Source: Dipetalonema caudispina
Taxonomy: Eukaryota; Nematoda; Chromadorea; Rhabditida; Onchocercidae
NCBI GenBank assembly: GCA_013365325.1
Contig: JABVXV010000359.1
Span: 1 to 60,386, forward strand
Reading direction: 5' to 3'
DNA length: 60,386 nucleotides
The notes below the pieces were generated by a model that searched no databases, was not told where the DNA came from, and saw only the letters and a list, made by a program, of their open reading frames with translations. Positions 1-13,500 of the stretch are shown here, piece by piece (within the stretch, counting starts at the first letter, position 1; each line of letters begins with the position of its first letter). The translations under genes were made by a program, and so were the position numbers.

Positions 1-132
<132 letters not shown>

Positions 133-142
133 TTTATATTAG

Positions 143-1206
143 ATTGGTTATACCAGTGTTCCTGTGTGCCTATTCAATTTGATACCTATTTGTAATAAGA
201 ATACTGGTCTTTTTTCTGGTATTTGCCCATTGGAAAGTGATTTTTTAAAGGTTAGAAATTATTACAAAAAATTTTCAAAACATTACTTATCAGCATTTTT
301 GAAATTCAGGAGGAAATTTCAGATATTTCAAGTTCATTATTCTGTTTTACTTAGTAACTTTGCATATTTATAGGATATAAATTCTGTGGTAGGCTACGAG
401 GGAAGATATGTATTTACCATTTATAGTAAAAGTGATCAATTTATTGGATACAATATTTGTGGCAAGGTAACTTTTTTTTCATTTTATCATTTGAAATTTT
501 CAATTCAAATTGATAATTAGAAAATGAAAAAAAAACGTAGGAAAATCAGTGCTGTTATCACTTAACCATTTCACATATATTATTTATCAGTTAATTAACA
601 AGGGCTGATAAATATGTCAGTGTTATATTTGAAGCGAAAATAAGATATTTTGCAAGCTGTTTGTGGAATTTAATTAACTTAGAATTCTATCTACAAACTA
701 CTAACAAATTAAGTTAACTTTATATTTCATTACTTACTTTGTAAAGCACATTTGGTTGAATTTATCGAAAGTTCATAGAAATTCATATTGTAACTCATAA
801 GTGGATCACTTTGTTAGTGCATGTGATTAATTCAGATAACCTCCCAAATATCCGGTCAACATGGTGAAAAAGTCTATGAAAGAAAGGATCATGACAAAAC
901 ATTCAGTGACTCATTGCCAGTTCAACTGCAAATGGTACTCCGTCATGTTGTGATCGAGTAGCCGATACTTATCTGTAAATTTAAATACGATCTATTCTAG
1001 TTTGATGACCATCTGATTCGTTTGCAACATTAGCTGCTATCACTGTATAATGAATAAAATAATCATATCTGTACTTCAAATTTGATTAACATTAGAAAGA
1101 GAATTACATCACCGTACAAATCTATTTCTATTCCAATAGAACTAATTGGAAAGATACAAGGAGAAAGTATGAAGCAACAGGCAACTGCTTATTTCAGGAT
1201 AGATGA
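143..1206 (+). CDS. 3' part of an unrecognised cysteine-containing protein (three exons, 5' truncated)
   Basis: Three exons join in phase 0: 143-250, 374-466 and 1096-1206, each flanked by AG and GT, ending at TGA 1204-1206. They encode the last 103 residues of a longer protein. Five cysteines sit in VCLF, ICNK, ICPL, ICGK and NCLF contexts, alternating with hydrophobic and aromatic beta-like stretches (for example YVFTIYSK and ITVQIYFY). This looks like a secreted or extracellular disulfide-bonded domain. An NRT glycosylation sequon lies in the last exon. AATAAA signals at 1282-1287 and 1302-1307 support a true 3' end. The CP followed by a beta-hairpin and a late C faintly recalls lipid-binding ML/GM2-activator folds, but that is only a hypothesis. 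The 5' exons lie left of the window. Confidence 0.6.
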
Positions 1207-1309
1207 TAAGGATCCCTGGAAGTTATCACTACCATGGCATAAGCTAAAAGCTAATCATTTTGCCAGAACACAGTAACAGGAAATAAATCAGAACTGAATA
1301 GAATAAATG

Positions 1310-4300
1310 TGTTTTAAATATGACATAGTTTGGGGCACTTCTAAACATCCTTACATTTAGTGAAGACAGTAGTATTTCACATTATTAAAGCATATAGTAT
1401 GCCTATAAACTTGAAATATCTTTTTTTAAATCTTGGAAATATGAAATATGCTAATAGTTTGTAGTTGCTTTCATAGAGCTAACGACAATTTTATAAAATT
1501 TTTCAGGATAACATAAAAATTGTTAAATTTGATTACTGTCACATTTTCCCATTTAGCTGAAGACTGCAAGATTACTGTGATATTAGTAATTTTTCATTAT
1601 ATACTTTTGATATGTAGAAGATTCTTCAACATACTATATACTGTAATTTATGCTAACAGTGAACGAATATTTAACATTTTCGCTCAAATCCATCCAATAA
1701 ATAGTTCCAATGGATTAATAACATAAATCTGTATCAACTTAATTAATTTAGAAAGTTTAGCTTTTACAATTGAGCAAGGGACCAGAAATTGTAACTTTAC
1801 GAGAATTCCGACATATTTTCTGGTAGTTTCACTTTGTTTCTGTAATTATTAGTAATTAATTCAATTGCATGTCGTAGGAGTTTATACACTTTCTACCAAG
1901 GAATGATGCTATGAACATTTTATAATATTTCCATTCACTTAAATTGCTCCGTAAATAAAATGAATTCCTCAAAAAAACATTGCAAATTTCAATTTATTAT
2001 CAAAATGAACTAAGGAAATATTTTATCGATGAAATTCGTTAATTTATTTATAAGAACCAGCTAAATCATCAGTCACATATGTGAATGCATGTGACAAACT
2101 CAAATTTTAAATTGTCATTAACATAGAATGTTATATGAAATAATATCTTAACTATAAAATTATTTTCTGTTACGTTGTAAGACAATTAGCCTTTTGATAT
2201 CAACAATTCCTTTATTCCCAATTGAAATGTTTGTGATAGATTAAAGATTAGACTTTTTTTGGAATTAGACATTTATAATTCACTTAAAATTATTTTTGGA
2301 ATTGCTTTTTTTTTTTTTAAATTCAAGCTGCTCTTCATGATTCTATTTCTAGCAATATTTCTTGGAATATACATTCACATTTCTTCTTTAAAAAAAGCCT
2401 TATAATTATGACAAGCAAAAATAAAAAAAAAATGATTATGGGGATAAAATTAAAGATAAAAAAATTCATAGACATTTTCATAACCAATGGAATTAAATGA
2501 TAGTACACTAACCAACTGAATATTTCACTTTTTTTAATTGCTATTATACACTTTTGTATTGACTTCTAAGGCTTGTCACACGCATTTCATAAAGAAATCT
2601 AAATAAAATTTAAGCGTTTTGGTCAAAATATCGCAATATATTTGAAAAAAAAAGAAATTATCCCTACTAATATCCATCTTCCCATCCTTATTAAAATGCT
2701 TTTTTTAATTTGAAATTTTTTGATTTCAGAAAATTCAATTTCTTTTATAATGTGTATAGAGTTATTTGAATGATTTCCAATTTCGTTTCAGACTGCAAGG
2801 AAGTGTATTTTATTTGCGATAGAAATTATTTGAATATTTTGATCGAATCGAATAAATGACTTTTAAAAATGATTCTTTTTATCCTTGAGTAACAAGCTTA
2901 TAAGTATCGATAATATGAATGTTGTTTTTATTAATAATCACACAAGTTGAGATAGAAGCGTTATCAATACGATGATAATCTTCCATCTAATTTAATTATG
3001 GTTTAAGAATAAATAAGATTATCAACTTTTCTAACCACAGAAGTTTAAGACACAATTGGTGCAATGAATCAAGTCTGTTTGAATTACCTGCTTAAGGCAA
3101 TTCGATTGAATTTTATGATACTTTACATAGTTCTATCTCGCCTTTATCCGCCTCAAATTTGCTACAACCATGATGATCGCTGTTGCTAACAAATTTTGAT
3201 CTTGGTTATTCTACTCTCGAAAGTTGGAAGAAAGATGAAATGATTATTGCGAAACTCAATGTGAAGGAAACGATTAATGACGTCGCCTAAAGCGAAACTT
3301 AACAATTCTATGCAGTTTATATTAATGAAGAAAGCTTTAACATTCAACAAAAGGCATTTGGAAACATTCTGCTATTGAAAACTTTGAAGTATTGAAAGCC
3401 TGAAATTGTACTTTCCCATCATTCTGAAGGAAATGAGAAATAGATTGTTATTATATCATTTTCATTTCTGCATTGTTCACACGTTCAGCAACATTTATTA
3501 TTTTACTGTATTTATAGTGCCTTTCTCAAATGATTGACTCATTCAGCAACAGAAAAAAAAATTTCCGGTTTTATTCAGAAAGATTGGAAGACGATATTTG
3601 TAATACTGGAAGTAATCTCGGGAATGGGAAATTCCCAAGATTTTGACTTCAAAAAAAAGCTTCTACGAGCTTTTTCCAATTTTCCCCTCTTTCTTCACAT
3701 TTTAAGTATTACTGTAGCCATGCTGTGATGATTGTTGGTATTTCATTAAAACATTCGACAGAAAAAGAGAATTTGAAATATTGTTTTTTGAAAATCTGTT
3801 TGTTGTAACTTTATATTAGGTAATATTCAGAAAATCGTAAACTTAAAATTGACGAACATCTGTGAAAGTTTTGTGAGTTTTTTTTTGCGTTTGTAGTTTT
3901 TCAATTGTTGAATATGTTAGTAAATTTTGTTTTTTCTACAATTATAAATCCACAAAATAAAGACGAGAAAGCAAAAAAAAATTATAGATGAATAACTGAT
4001 GTTGTCATTAAGGATTATGTATGTAAGTTAGGATTATAAAATTTTGAGAGAGTATGTTTTCTAGAAATGTTTAAATGGTTCATTGCTTAACTTCCCTACT
4101 CTTTTCCTTATTATGATGATAGACTGAAATAAGGTGTTGAAGTAGAAGAGATGAGAACTATTTATTGGCTATTGCTGAAAAATTACCAATTTTCTTGACA
4201 AAGATGAGTGATTGCATAAAACTTTTTTTAAATTTAAGATGAATAATAATAGGTTAAACTCAATTAAGATCATTACCAATTATTTGGAAGTTAGAAGTTT

Positions 4301-5640
4301 TATTATGTAAAAGACATTACGGACAACTTATGATATTGATGACGCCAAACATTCGAAATCTAAAAAAAATTCATATACATATGTTTTGTTTTTGAATGCT
4401 TAAATGATATTGTATGAATTTAATTCTCAAAGTGACTTATTTAAGAAAAAAGCCTTTCATGTTCATTCTATAAAAAATGAGGTTCATTTATTTTACTTCA
4501 ACACAATTCTTTCGAATTCAATCCACGTCATGGCTAACTAATATTATTCAATGCACGATTATTTTTTACTTTCAAAAAGTTTGAAGTTCAAAATAAGGAA
4601 ACTATTCAATTTGCATTACTCATTCTCTTAGTCAAAAATAGTTTTAAGTGAAACATTAGCATAGAGAATATATTTAAAGTCAACAGCAAGCGTGTTGAAT
4701 TTGTTTCACTCTCCATTGACAACCATCATTAATCGTATTATATTATTAAATAGTGATTTCTAAGGAATTTGATATTAGTGTTGCTAAACAAAGCGATCAA
4801 CATATCAATTTTATTTCCAGATAACCTTCTTCGACCTTTTTATAGATTACACTCTGATAGTTATTACCAATGTTAACCTAACTGCTAAAAATTTCGTATA
4901 AGATGCTACGAATCTTAGATAGATATTATAGTGTAAGCTAATAGAATATTCATATTTCATATTGTTATCATTCCTGTATCTGTTATTAGTTAGGTATTAA
5001 AATGATATATCATTTATATTGTTTAGCATAGCTAATCTTATAAATTTTATAGCTATTAAATAGAATTATATTAAATAGACGAAGATATTCAAATCTTATC
5101 ATTGCTGGCAGTGTAGCAAATTATGGAGGGTAGAATTTAAAATAATTTCCAAAGTATAAAATAACTAAAATGGTTCCTATCACAAACCAATTATATCATC
5201 CTGAAAGCTAGTAAGAATGATGCTTAAGACAGTAATCGAGTTAAAAAAAATATTTGAATTCCATTTCTAATATTTTTTGCTGGAAATATTTTCTTAACCA
5301 ATTCATTTAATTTTCCCAACAGTTAGGCTGCAACTAATTCGAATTACTTAATACAGAACTTTTCACTTTAGTAATATCTTCTTGTATTTTAAAAACAAAA
5401 AGTTTGCTCTACATTACTAACATTATGCAGTTATCAATATTCTCGAATTACGATAAGGTATTCGAATTGAATTTTGTGATGTCTATTTTACTTTTTTACC
5501 TGCTCAAGAATCGATGATTTGCTTCTAAGCAATTATTTATGTCGTGGTAGTTTATTCGTTCCATCTCATTTTGGAATAAAATTTAATAGCAAATCTGAAA
5601 AGTGCATAATTTCAGAAATATAAGCCAAAACAGCAGAAAA
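1310..5640. other. 4.3 kb AT-rich intergenic region
   Basis: I see no convincing gene, RNA gene or mobile element here. Short open stretches lack splice context. A weakly coding-like patch near 3190-3450 is interrupted by stops and is listed among the findings. Confidence 0.6.
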
Positions 5641-5644
5641 TAAA

Positions 5645-6528
5645 ATGAGACTTTCTTTGTCCTATCCTTTGCTGGTTCTGCTTCTCATCGTAACCATAAC
5701 CCAATCATTCGTTTTGCAAGAATTACCACTAGATCAATATTCCTTGAAGCGACATAGTCGAAACTTCGATGCAATCAGAGATCTTCGAAATTATATACCG
5801 AACCGCCAGGTAAACTTTTTTTGACATTTTAGCATTTGTGAAATACAGCAAGTAAGGTAAATAAAGGTTTAATTGAAATGTTAAATGCATCCTTTTCATA
5901 CTGTCAAGAAATGACCTTTTTGAATTATACAGCAAGTTCTCATTTTGATTTTGAAAAAATTCGACGATTTCTAACGATCTTGGAGACTCACAACGGAAAA
6001 TGGAAATTTCAGGATTTTTATCATCTCCGATTTTTATCATCTGAATGATCAAACCAAAGTACCGAAGATTTTGGAAAGTTAATTCAAATGATCAGTAATA
6101 TGATGTTCTCATTTTATTGTAATTAAATTTTGTTCCATAAACACAACCTGTTGCACCCATTTCGTACGCAGCATTATTTTTATATTTTGTAAGCTTTGGT
6201 GGGAATGGACAAGCCAACCTTTACATCAATATTTAAATCCTTCATGTTTTGCAGTGCAGCTAATACTTTGGATTATCGTTTTAGTTACTCTAAACCTCTT
6301 AAACGCTTTGAAGACATTCAAATGATGAAGCAAATTTTATATGAAAATTGAACCATTACACACTTACTGATGTAATATGCATTTATTAAAGTCCAACGGG
6401 ACGCACTGGCAGAATTACCGAAGAAAGCAACTTTAGTCAAGACCTCCAAACAAGCACAATTTAGTCAAAACGACTTTACAACTGGTTTTAGAGGTCCCAC
6501 GCATGACGTTATATCATCTCCTTCTTAA
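5645..6528 (+). CDS. Putative secreted neuropeptide-like precursor (exon structure incomplete)
   Basis: Exon 1 (5645-5809) starts at ATG and encodes 55 residues. A strong signal peptide (MRLSLSYP then LLVLLLIVTI) is followed by a short acidic spacer, a dibasic KR at about residues 36-37, and basic residues after it (HSR, LR, NR) typical of peptide-precursor processing. It ends CAG|GTAAAC in phase 0. A likely terminal exon at 6392-6528 has a clean 44-codon frame (QRDALAELPKK at its start, ISSPS at its end) and TAA at 6526-6528, followed by AATAAA at 6618-6623 and 6630-6635. That frame needs a phase-1 junction, so exon 1 does not join it directly. A small intermediate exon, another acceptor, or a sequence error must intervene. 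A simpler reading splices exon 1 to 6013-6048. I do not recognise the family. Confidence 0.5.
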
Positions 6529-6639
6529 TTGTACCAGACAATTTCACGCCTTGGCATGGTTTTAAATCAATTTTACTCATATAAGCTTGCCCTGTCGCAA
6601 GGACCATTAAGCATAAAAATAAACTTATTAATAAAGCCA

Positions 6640-7524
6640 GAAACTGTTTAAAAAGGAATCAAATCCATAACATGATTTATTTCTTGATGACAACAGTTAG
6701 AATACCAGAAACGTTGAACAGCAACAAGATGAAATACCGCAACAAAAAGAAAGAACTGTACATAACATCAGTCCATCAATGAATAAACGAATTACGGCAA
6801 ATCCATATTTTTTGAAATTGTATACAAAGAAAAAAAATTGAAATAATAGAAATCAGAAAGGTTTGAATTGAACTTCCGAACAGATTTCTGCAACAGACAA
6901 TAAAGTAAACAGTAACCTACGAGCCATAAAATTGTTGGCTAATTCGCTGCAGAGCTCAAGTACTGGAAAAAAGTGAAGGAACGTGAGGTGCAAAAATCTT
7001 TGAATGAGATCTAACCTCCAGGCATCATTTGAAAAAAACTATAGTGGAACACCATTTCTCTAACTTGCACTAGTTGAGAACTCTTAACAGTAGGAGAACC
7101 AAGACATTTAAAACTCAATTACCTTCATATCTTCAACACTTATAACCTATCTACTATTACAGGTGTTAGTAAGATAACGTCTTGCAAAAATTGGAACTAC
7201 TCCATTTTGAAACTGATTTTCATATATTTTAATAATTTCTCGATTAGAACTGTCAAGCAGCAAAACATAACAAAAAAAAAAAAAAAAAAAAATTTGCACT
7301 GACTCAAACTTTCAAATTGGGAGTAGAAAAGCTTTGCCCGAACCACTGTTTCGATTTACTACAGTGCAAGTAAAAAGCAGGTAAAACTGAGGTCAAAATA
7401 GAATTACCGCTCTGAATTTTATAGAAAAAAAAAAGAACGACTGATCAAATAATAAACACTCACCAATGCAAACAGTGTCAAAATTCAATAAAAATTTTAT
7501 CAACTAAAAAGGGAAAAAATGGAA
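6640..7524. other. Intergenic between the peptide gene and the 3' end of tcer-1
   Basis: This holds 3'-flanking sequence of two convergent genes, including a run of about 21 A near 7272-7292. I see no gene in it. Confidence 0.6.
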
Positions 7525-10500
7525 TTATTTTCGACGTCTGTCAGCTTCCTGTTGCGTAGGTGGTGGTGGTGGACCTTTCTTGTCCAACTCTTCCAGATAC
7601 TGTTCCAATAATCGTTCCCGTTCTACAGGGGCATTATTTAATACGATATATCGTTTGTCATTCTGAAACAGTATCTGATAATCTTATAAATATCATAAAT
7701 TGTACTGAAGACACATGAGCAATCACTATTGGAAAGTAATTACAGAAAAGCAGAAATTACAAGGGAACTTCTGCTACTTCTAAAAAACTTTAAACTGTTC
7801 AACAAGATCAACAATGCAGGACACCGAAAAGCTAGAAGAATACTCAGATGACTTCTATAAACTCAAGAGAGATTTCAAATCATATATGACTCCTGTTCAC
7901 GAACGAAGAAATTTCCGGCAATAACCAACCTCAAGTACAGCAAGTATGTCACGAAGATGCTGTTCGTTTTCTTGTATCATCTTTAAAGACTTGTAGGTAA
8001 TAATTTTAGTCTCCTTTAATAAATCTTTGAAATCTTTCATTACAGCTTCTTTCCGTTCCTCCATCCATTCCTTGTAATCACGTTCCGTCTTCTGAATAAC
8101 AGTGAGAATGGTTATGGAAAAAACAAACTAAATAACGCAAGTCAGAGGAACCAAAACTTTGCTTGATTTGACTGAATCCATTTTTACTAAGTTACAAAAG
8201 TGAAACTTTTTCAGTGATCGTCCTTCGAATGCAACGTAAATTTAAACCTGTCAAAACCGAGTACAGAATAAATTAAAATCAGCATGTGAATCTGTGCTTC
8301 AGAGCTAAGCCCATTTTCTTTATCAACGTCAGCCAGTAATTTAAACACTTTGTTCCCAATTTAAACTCATTCATATATACTAATTTTAATTCATGAAAAT
8401 CAAAATAACCCAAAAATTCGAAAATTGAATAAATAAAAAGTAGTAAATAAATAAAAAGATAGGAATAATACCCTTTCACTAATGTTGAATTTTGCGAATC
8501 GTTCATCCTTTTCAATAATTTTTTTAGCTTCACGCCACTTCATACTAGGTGTAATATCCTTCGTTTCATTTAACAACTGTAACACATATAATTAAGTATG
8601 AAACAAGAGGAAGCTTTAAAGTTATTTACAGAGACCTTCTGATCAGAAGAGTGATTCAACTATTGGGGATAGATAACAGCATCCGCAACTTTCTTTAAGG
8701 ATTAAAAAGAACTAATCCCTCATGATCTGATAAACATATGGTCCAGAATTTCAAATATGAAAAAACGAATGGTAATTTTAAAGACAAAGGAAAACCAATA
8801 AAAGGTAACCTGGAAAAAAATTTCTCGTCTTTTCCTCTCTAAATGCTGAACATGTGCATCGAACAACCTTTCCTTAGCGTCTTTTTCCAAAAGGTCACAA
8901 TTTTCATAACGTGAGTCCTTTCGCAAAATTCGACGAGCTTCATGCCACGTATAATCAGCCGATTTTATCTGCAAAAACTAGATTGATTTTTGACTAAAAT
9001 TAAAGTTATAAGAGTTGCATTGTCTAGAATACTGCCATAGTTGTTTGGTTTCGAATAAGTTCTATCTGCAGGATAATATCAAAACAGTGAAAATAACAAC
9101 TAGATTCATTAAGCAGTAAAATTTACCAGATCAATCAGCAAAGCTTTAAAAGATTCTTCATGCTCCTGATATTTATGCTTTTCATGTTCTTTACTTCTTT
9201 CTTTTAGTTGTTCACCTAGCTCTGCTTCTACCTCCTTCTTACGTTCTTCGATAGCAGCTTCCGCAGCAACGCGTTTTTGGCGGTCATTCTCCTCTTCGAT
9301 ATCCTGAAATTTTATGATTCTTTTATTCAAATAAATTTCGCATTTTGACTCCATTTGTAGCCTCATGTGCACAAGTTATATCCTTTGTGAATACCACTTC
9401 GCAAGCTTATTACGTTATTTAAATATCATGCAGTATACTTTCACCGCAAAAGCAATATTTGGAGTCCAATATTTTCCGTGCTAATTTCAAACAGATAAGC
9501 CAAAGCAGGCGTTCACAAGTTTAAATGTATACAAAAACAGTCATATTATGATAATCAAGAGGATATTTAAATAAAATGACTGGGAAAAATTACTGAATTA
9601 GATTCTTCTGGCAGTGTATCCTGATATTCACGGAAAAGACTTTCGCGACTTGAAGATCGGTCTACAGCTTTATAACGTTCATCATCTTCCAGCTGCTTCT
9701 TCAATGAGGACCACTTCGTCCGAGAAGTAATATTTTTTTCCATGAGCATTGCAATAAAATCCTTACGTATCTAAAATAAAATGAATATTATTTTTAAATT
9801 CAACAACTCCATTCTCTCTTTGAAAAGCAAAAAACTAGCCATTTTTCATTATCTGAAAATTAAAAATCTCTTGCATCGATTAAGAAAATTCTGAATACGT
9901 TCTGCGCCAACCTAACGTAAATCAGCTCGCCTAACCCAAAACCCAAACTGTTACTTGCCATTCTGCTAAAAACGATAGGTGAATTCAAACCTTTTCCTTT
10001 CTCTCTTTACGTTCTTCTTTTTCTTTTTTCTCCAATTCTTGAACATATTCGTTAAAAATATCTTCTTTATCTCGCATTTTCTCAACACCTTTGAATCGAC
10101 TATCTTTGCCCCATTTTGAAGCAAATGATGAAAACGAAGACCTTAAAAAACGAAAGAAACATCAGCAATAAACATATTGAATGTTTGATGTGTATTGATC
10201 GCACAACCGAAAACTCAATCTATTACCAACCACTCTGCTAAAAAATCATCTTATTTTACAATAATTGATAGGTTTTTCATTCTCAATGGAGTATATTAGA
10301 CAAAGATGCCACACAGTAAAATGATAAAACTACAGAATCTATTCTAACGAATGTTAATTTTTGTATAGTTCCCAAATAAACTAACCTTCCATGTAATTTT
10401 GCTTCTTCAAGCAAATTCTTAAAATTTTCGCGAGCCTCTTTAGCACGTCTTTTTTTCTCCGCTCGTTCAACTTCAGTCCGTTCACGCACATAAGCTTCGA

Positions 10501-13500
10501 AAGCCTAAATTTAAACAGTCTCTAAGTACTATTACCATCTTTAAGAATGGTAATTTATTCATTTCGGTGAGGAAAACTCAAACTGTACCCTATTATTTAA
10601 AAAAAAAAAAAAAAAAAAAACTTGCAAATGCTAAGTGCACTTACGGCTTTCCGCTCCACAGCGTTTAGAAGTAGATACCGCTTATCGAATACAATTTTAG
10701 ATAATTCCTTTTCCCAGGTACTTCCAGCACTAACATTTTTCTCTGTCAACATTTCTTTAAATTCTTGCAGTCTACGTTCAAAAGGTACCTGCCAATGGAT
10801 TCAAAATATTATGATAAAAAAAACAAAGAAAAAAAAAACAACTTCATTCATTTGTAAAATGAAGTTCACTTACAAATATAAAGCAAGTTCACATAATTCG
10901 TCCAATCATGTTTACACCGATAACAATGAAAAATACAACCTACATACATCATTTCTTTCTATCTTGTTTTTTACATATGTTAAGCCGAACTTTTAAGAAA
11001 GGCAAAATCGGGTTTCAAAAATTCCAAAAGTCTGTATCCCATCTGTAATCTCCTTTGTGATAGTTTAGTTGAAGAATTAAGATAATACCTCTTCTCTCTC
11101 TTTTTGTGCTTGTAATTCTGCTTGAATTGCTGGATCAACTTGTTTCTCAAGCATCTGCCTTGGCCTATCCTTCTCTTTTTTCGCTGCCAATTGTTCTAAA
11201 CGTTGCTTCTCTCTGAAAGTAACACCAAATGAATTCAAAGAGTTTTCAGAACTTAACATAATGTAACATATATCATTTTAAAGAACCCACAGCTTCTTTT
11301 CTTTTCTACTTTTTTTAGCTGCTGGTGGAGCATTTTCTTCATCATCATCACTCTCCTCCGAACTCACTGTTTTCCCTTCATCATCCGTTTTTTTCGCGGT
11401 TTCGGGCTCTGTAATTTGGATTTTTTCTAGGAGAATTTAGTAGTTTAAAATTTGAAGTATAACACTTTCGGGCTCATCTAGACTAACTGACCTATACTCT
11501 GAATTCATCTAAAGGATGTATCCAAATCTTAAGGTAAATCCGAAGCTAAGCGTCGTTCCAGCGCCATGAATGTGAAATGTTCACAGTGCTTTAGCAAGTA
11601 CAGCACAAATACTGGAAAATAAAATAAGCACTAAAATAATGCCTTAAACTATATCATTTTTCAGCCAGTTTAGTTAGCAATTTCAAAAACAGATGATTTG
11701 AAATGATTTTCGAAATGTACCTTTATGTTCGAAAAAAGTGCACTCACTTTTCTCTTCAGGTGGCTTCGATACTAGTAAGTCGACATCTGGCCGATTATAC
11801 AACTCTGGTGGTCTTTCCCAGACTGATGTACGCGTTGAAGGATTATAAAAGAAAACCTGAAATTGACAAATGTTAGTCAGATTTTAGTGAATTATTCGCC
11901 AATCCAAGCTGAAATTGCTTAAAAATTATCATTTTCCGATTATGAACAGCAGTAAATTTACTTTATGGTCGCCTGTCCACACCACACACCAGGGAGTCCC
12001 AGCCACAGGATTACTGCTAACGGGTCTCGACTTATCCACTTGTTTCGCCTCTACAGTTTCTGATTCCTTTGTCGATTCCTCTTCATGTTTTTTTGCTTCT
12101 TCTGCAGCCGCTTTAGCTGCCGCTAACTGAGCTTGAACCTGAAATAACTTTCACGATTACTTTTCATGAACAGTTGAAATACAAAACTTGTTGCAACTTC
12201 GATCAAATCTATCCTACGTTTTAATTAAGCATGAAAAAGCATGAAAAAAATTACAGCATAGAGCCTTGAAATACAGAGAGTATACTCTAAAAAAATCAAA
12301 AAAAAAGGCACTATCGCTTGTTCATCACATCCTGAGTATAAAATGGATTAAACAGTCGCAATTATGATGCTAGTTGAAAAATATAATGCTAGTCATATCT
12401 GCTAGGGAACAGTACAGAAAAAAAAATGAAACTAATTTACGAGCATTTTTTCGCCATATACGAAGAAACAAACAAGCTATTGTTATCTTTCAAAAGTAGC
12501 TAATCGAGAAGAAACATATGAAGTAATTCTAGAAAAACATAACCTGTTGCTGCGCCAATGCTGCAGCTTGTTGTTGTGCTTCCGTGAAAGCTGGTGTACT
12601 GGTATTATTTTCGGCAGAATCACCAGTGCCACTGGCAGTAGTAGAAGCTAAAACGAGAAAAATAAGAAGTAAAATGACCGATATCTTCAGTCTCTCCAAC
12701 AAGATTTAATTACATTAATATAAGATCCCATGGAATTTCCGTAAATAAATGCAAAAGCAACAGGTACCTTCTCTTTCTTCCATGTTTCATACAAATAATA
12801 TGCATTGAACCAAAGGAAAACACTTCCTCATTAATTAAGAACTATACATTCTTCTGAGTACATCAAGTTATGCAAAACTACCAACCTTCGAGCACTTTTG
12901 GTTTATCCCAAGTTGTTTCCTGGGTCTGAGTGTTGTAGTAATATTTACGTCCATCAGGTGCTGTATATTCCTGCCAAAGTGCAGCTTCTGATGATACTGG
13001 GACACCCTACAATATAGCTGTGAATAATCGTCATAGAAAATTAGAAATATCCAGAATTTTCGACTTAATGAAACGAACTTACATCAGTACCAGGACCAAC
13101 AGTTGCCGATACAACTGGTGGCATTCCAGGAACAGGCATCGGATAAGCTGGAGGTACACCAGGAAACATAGGCGGGTAACCTGGGCCACGTGGAGGAAAC
13201 ATCATAGGTGGCATCATAGGGAAGCCTGCAATGTAACTAATTTAGATTGTATTCTTAATATCTTGAAAAATACGATCCTTCATGCCTTAACAGTGAAGGG
13301 CCTAGAACCAGTCTTTATGAGAGCATTCAAAGATGCTAACCGTTAACTACTGATAAATGAATTAAATCTCCGTAATTTGATGTCTCTTGCTTCATATAAG
13401 AGCAAAATTCGCTTAAACAACAGTAAGGAAGGTTCTATATTCTTTTTTCGATTTAATTTTAAAATCCAGTAACCTGGTGGTGGCATCATCGGTGGATATC

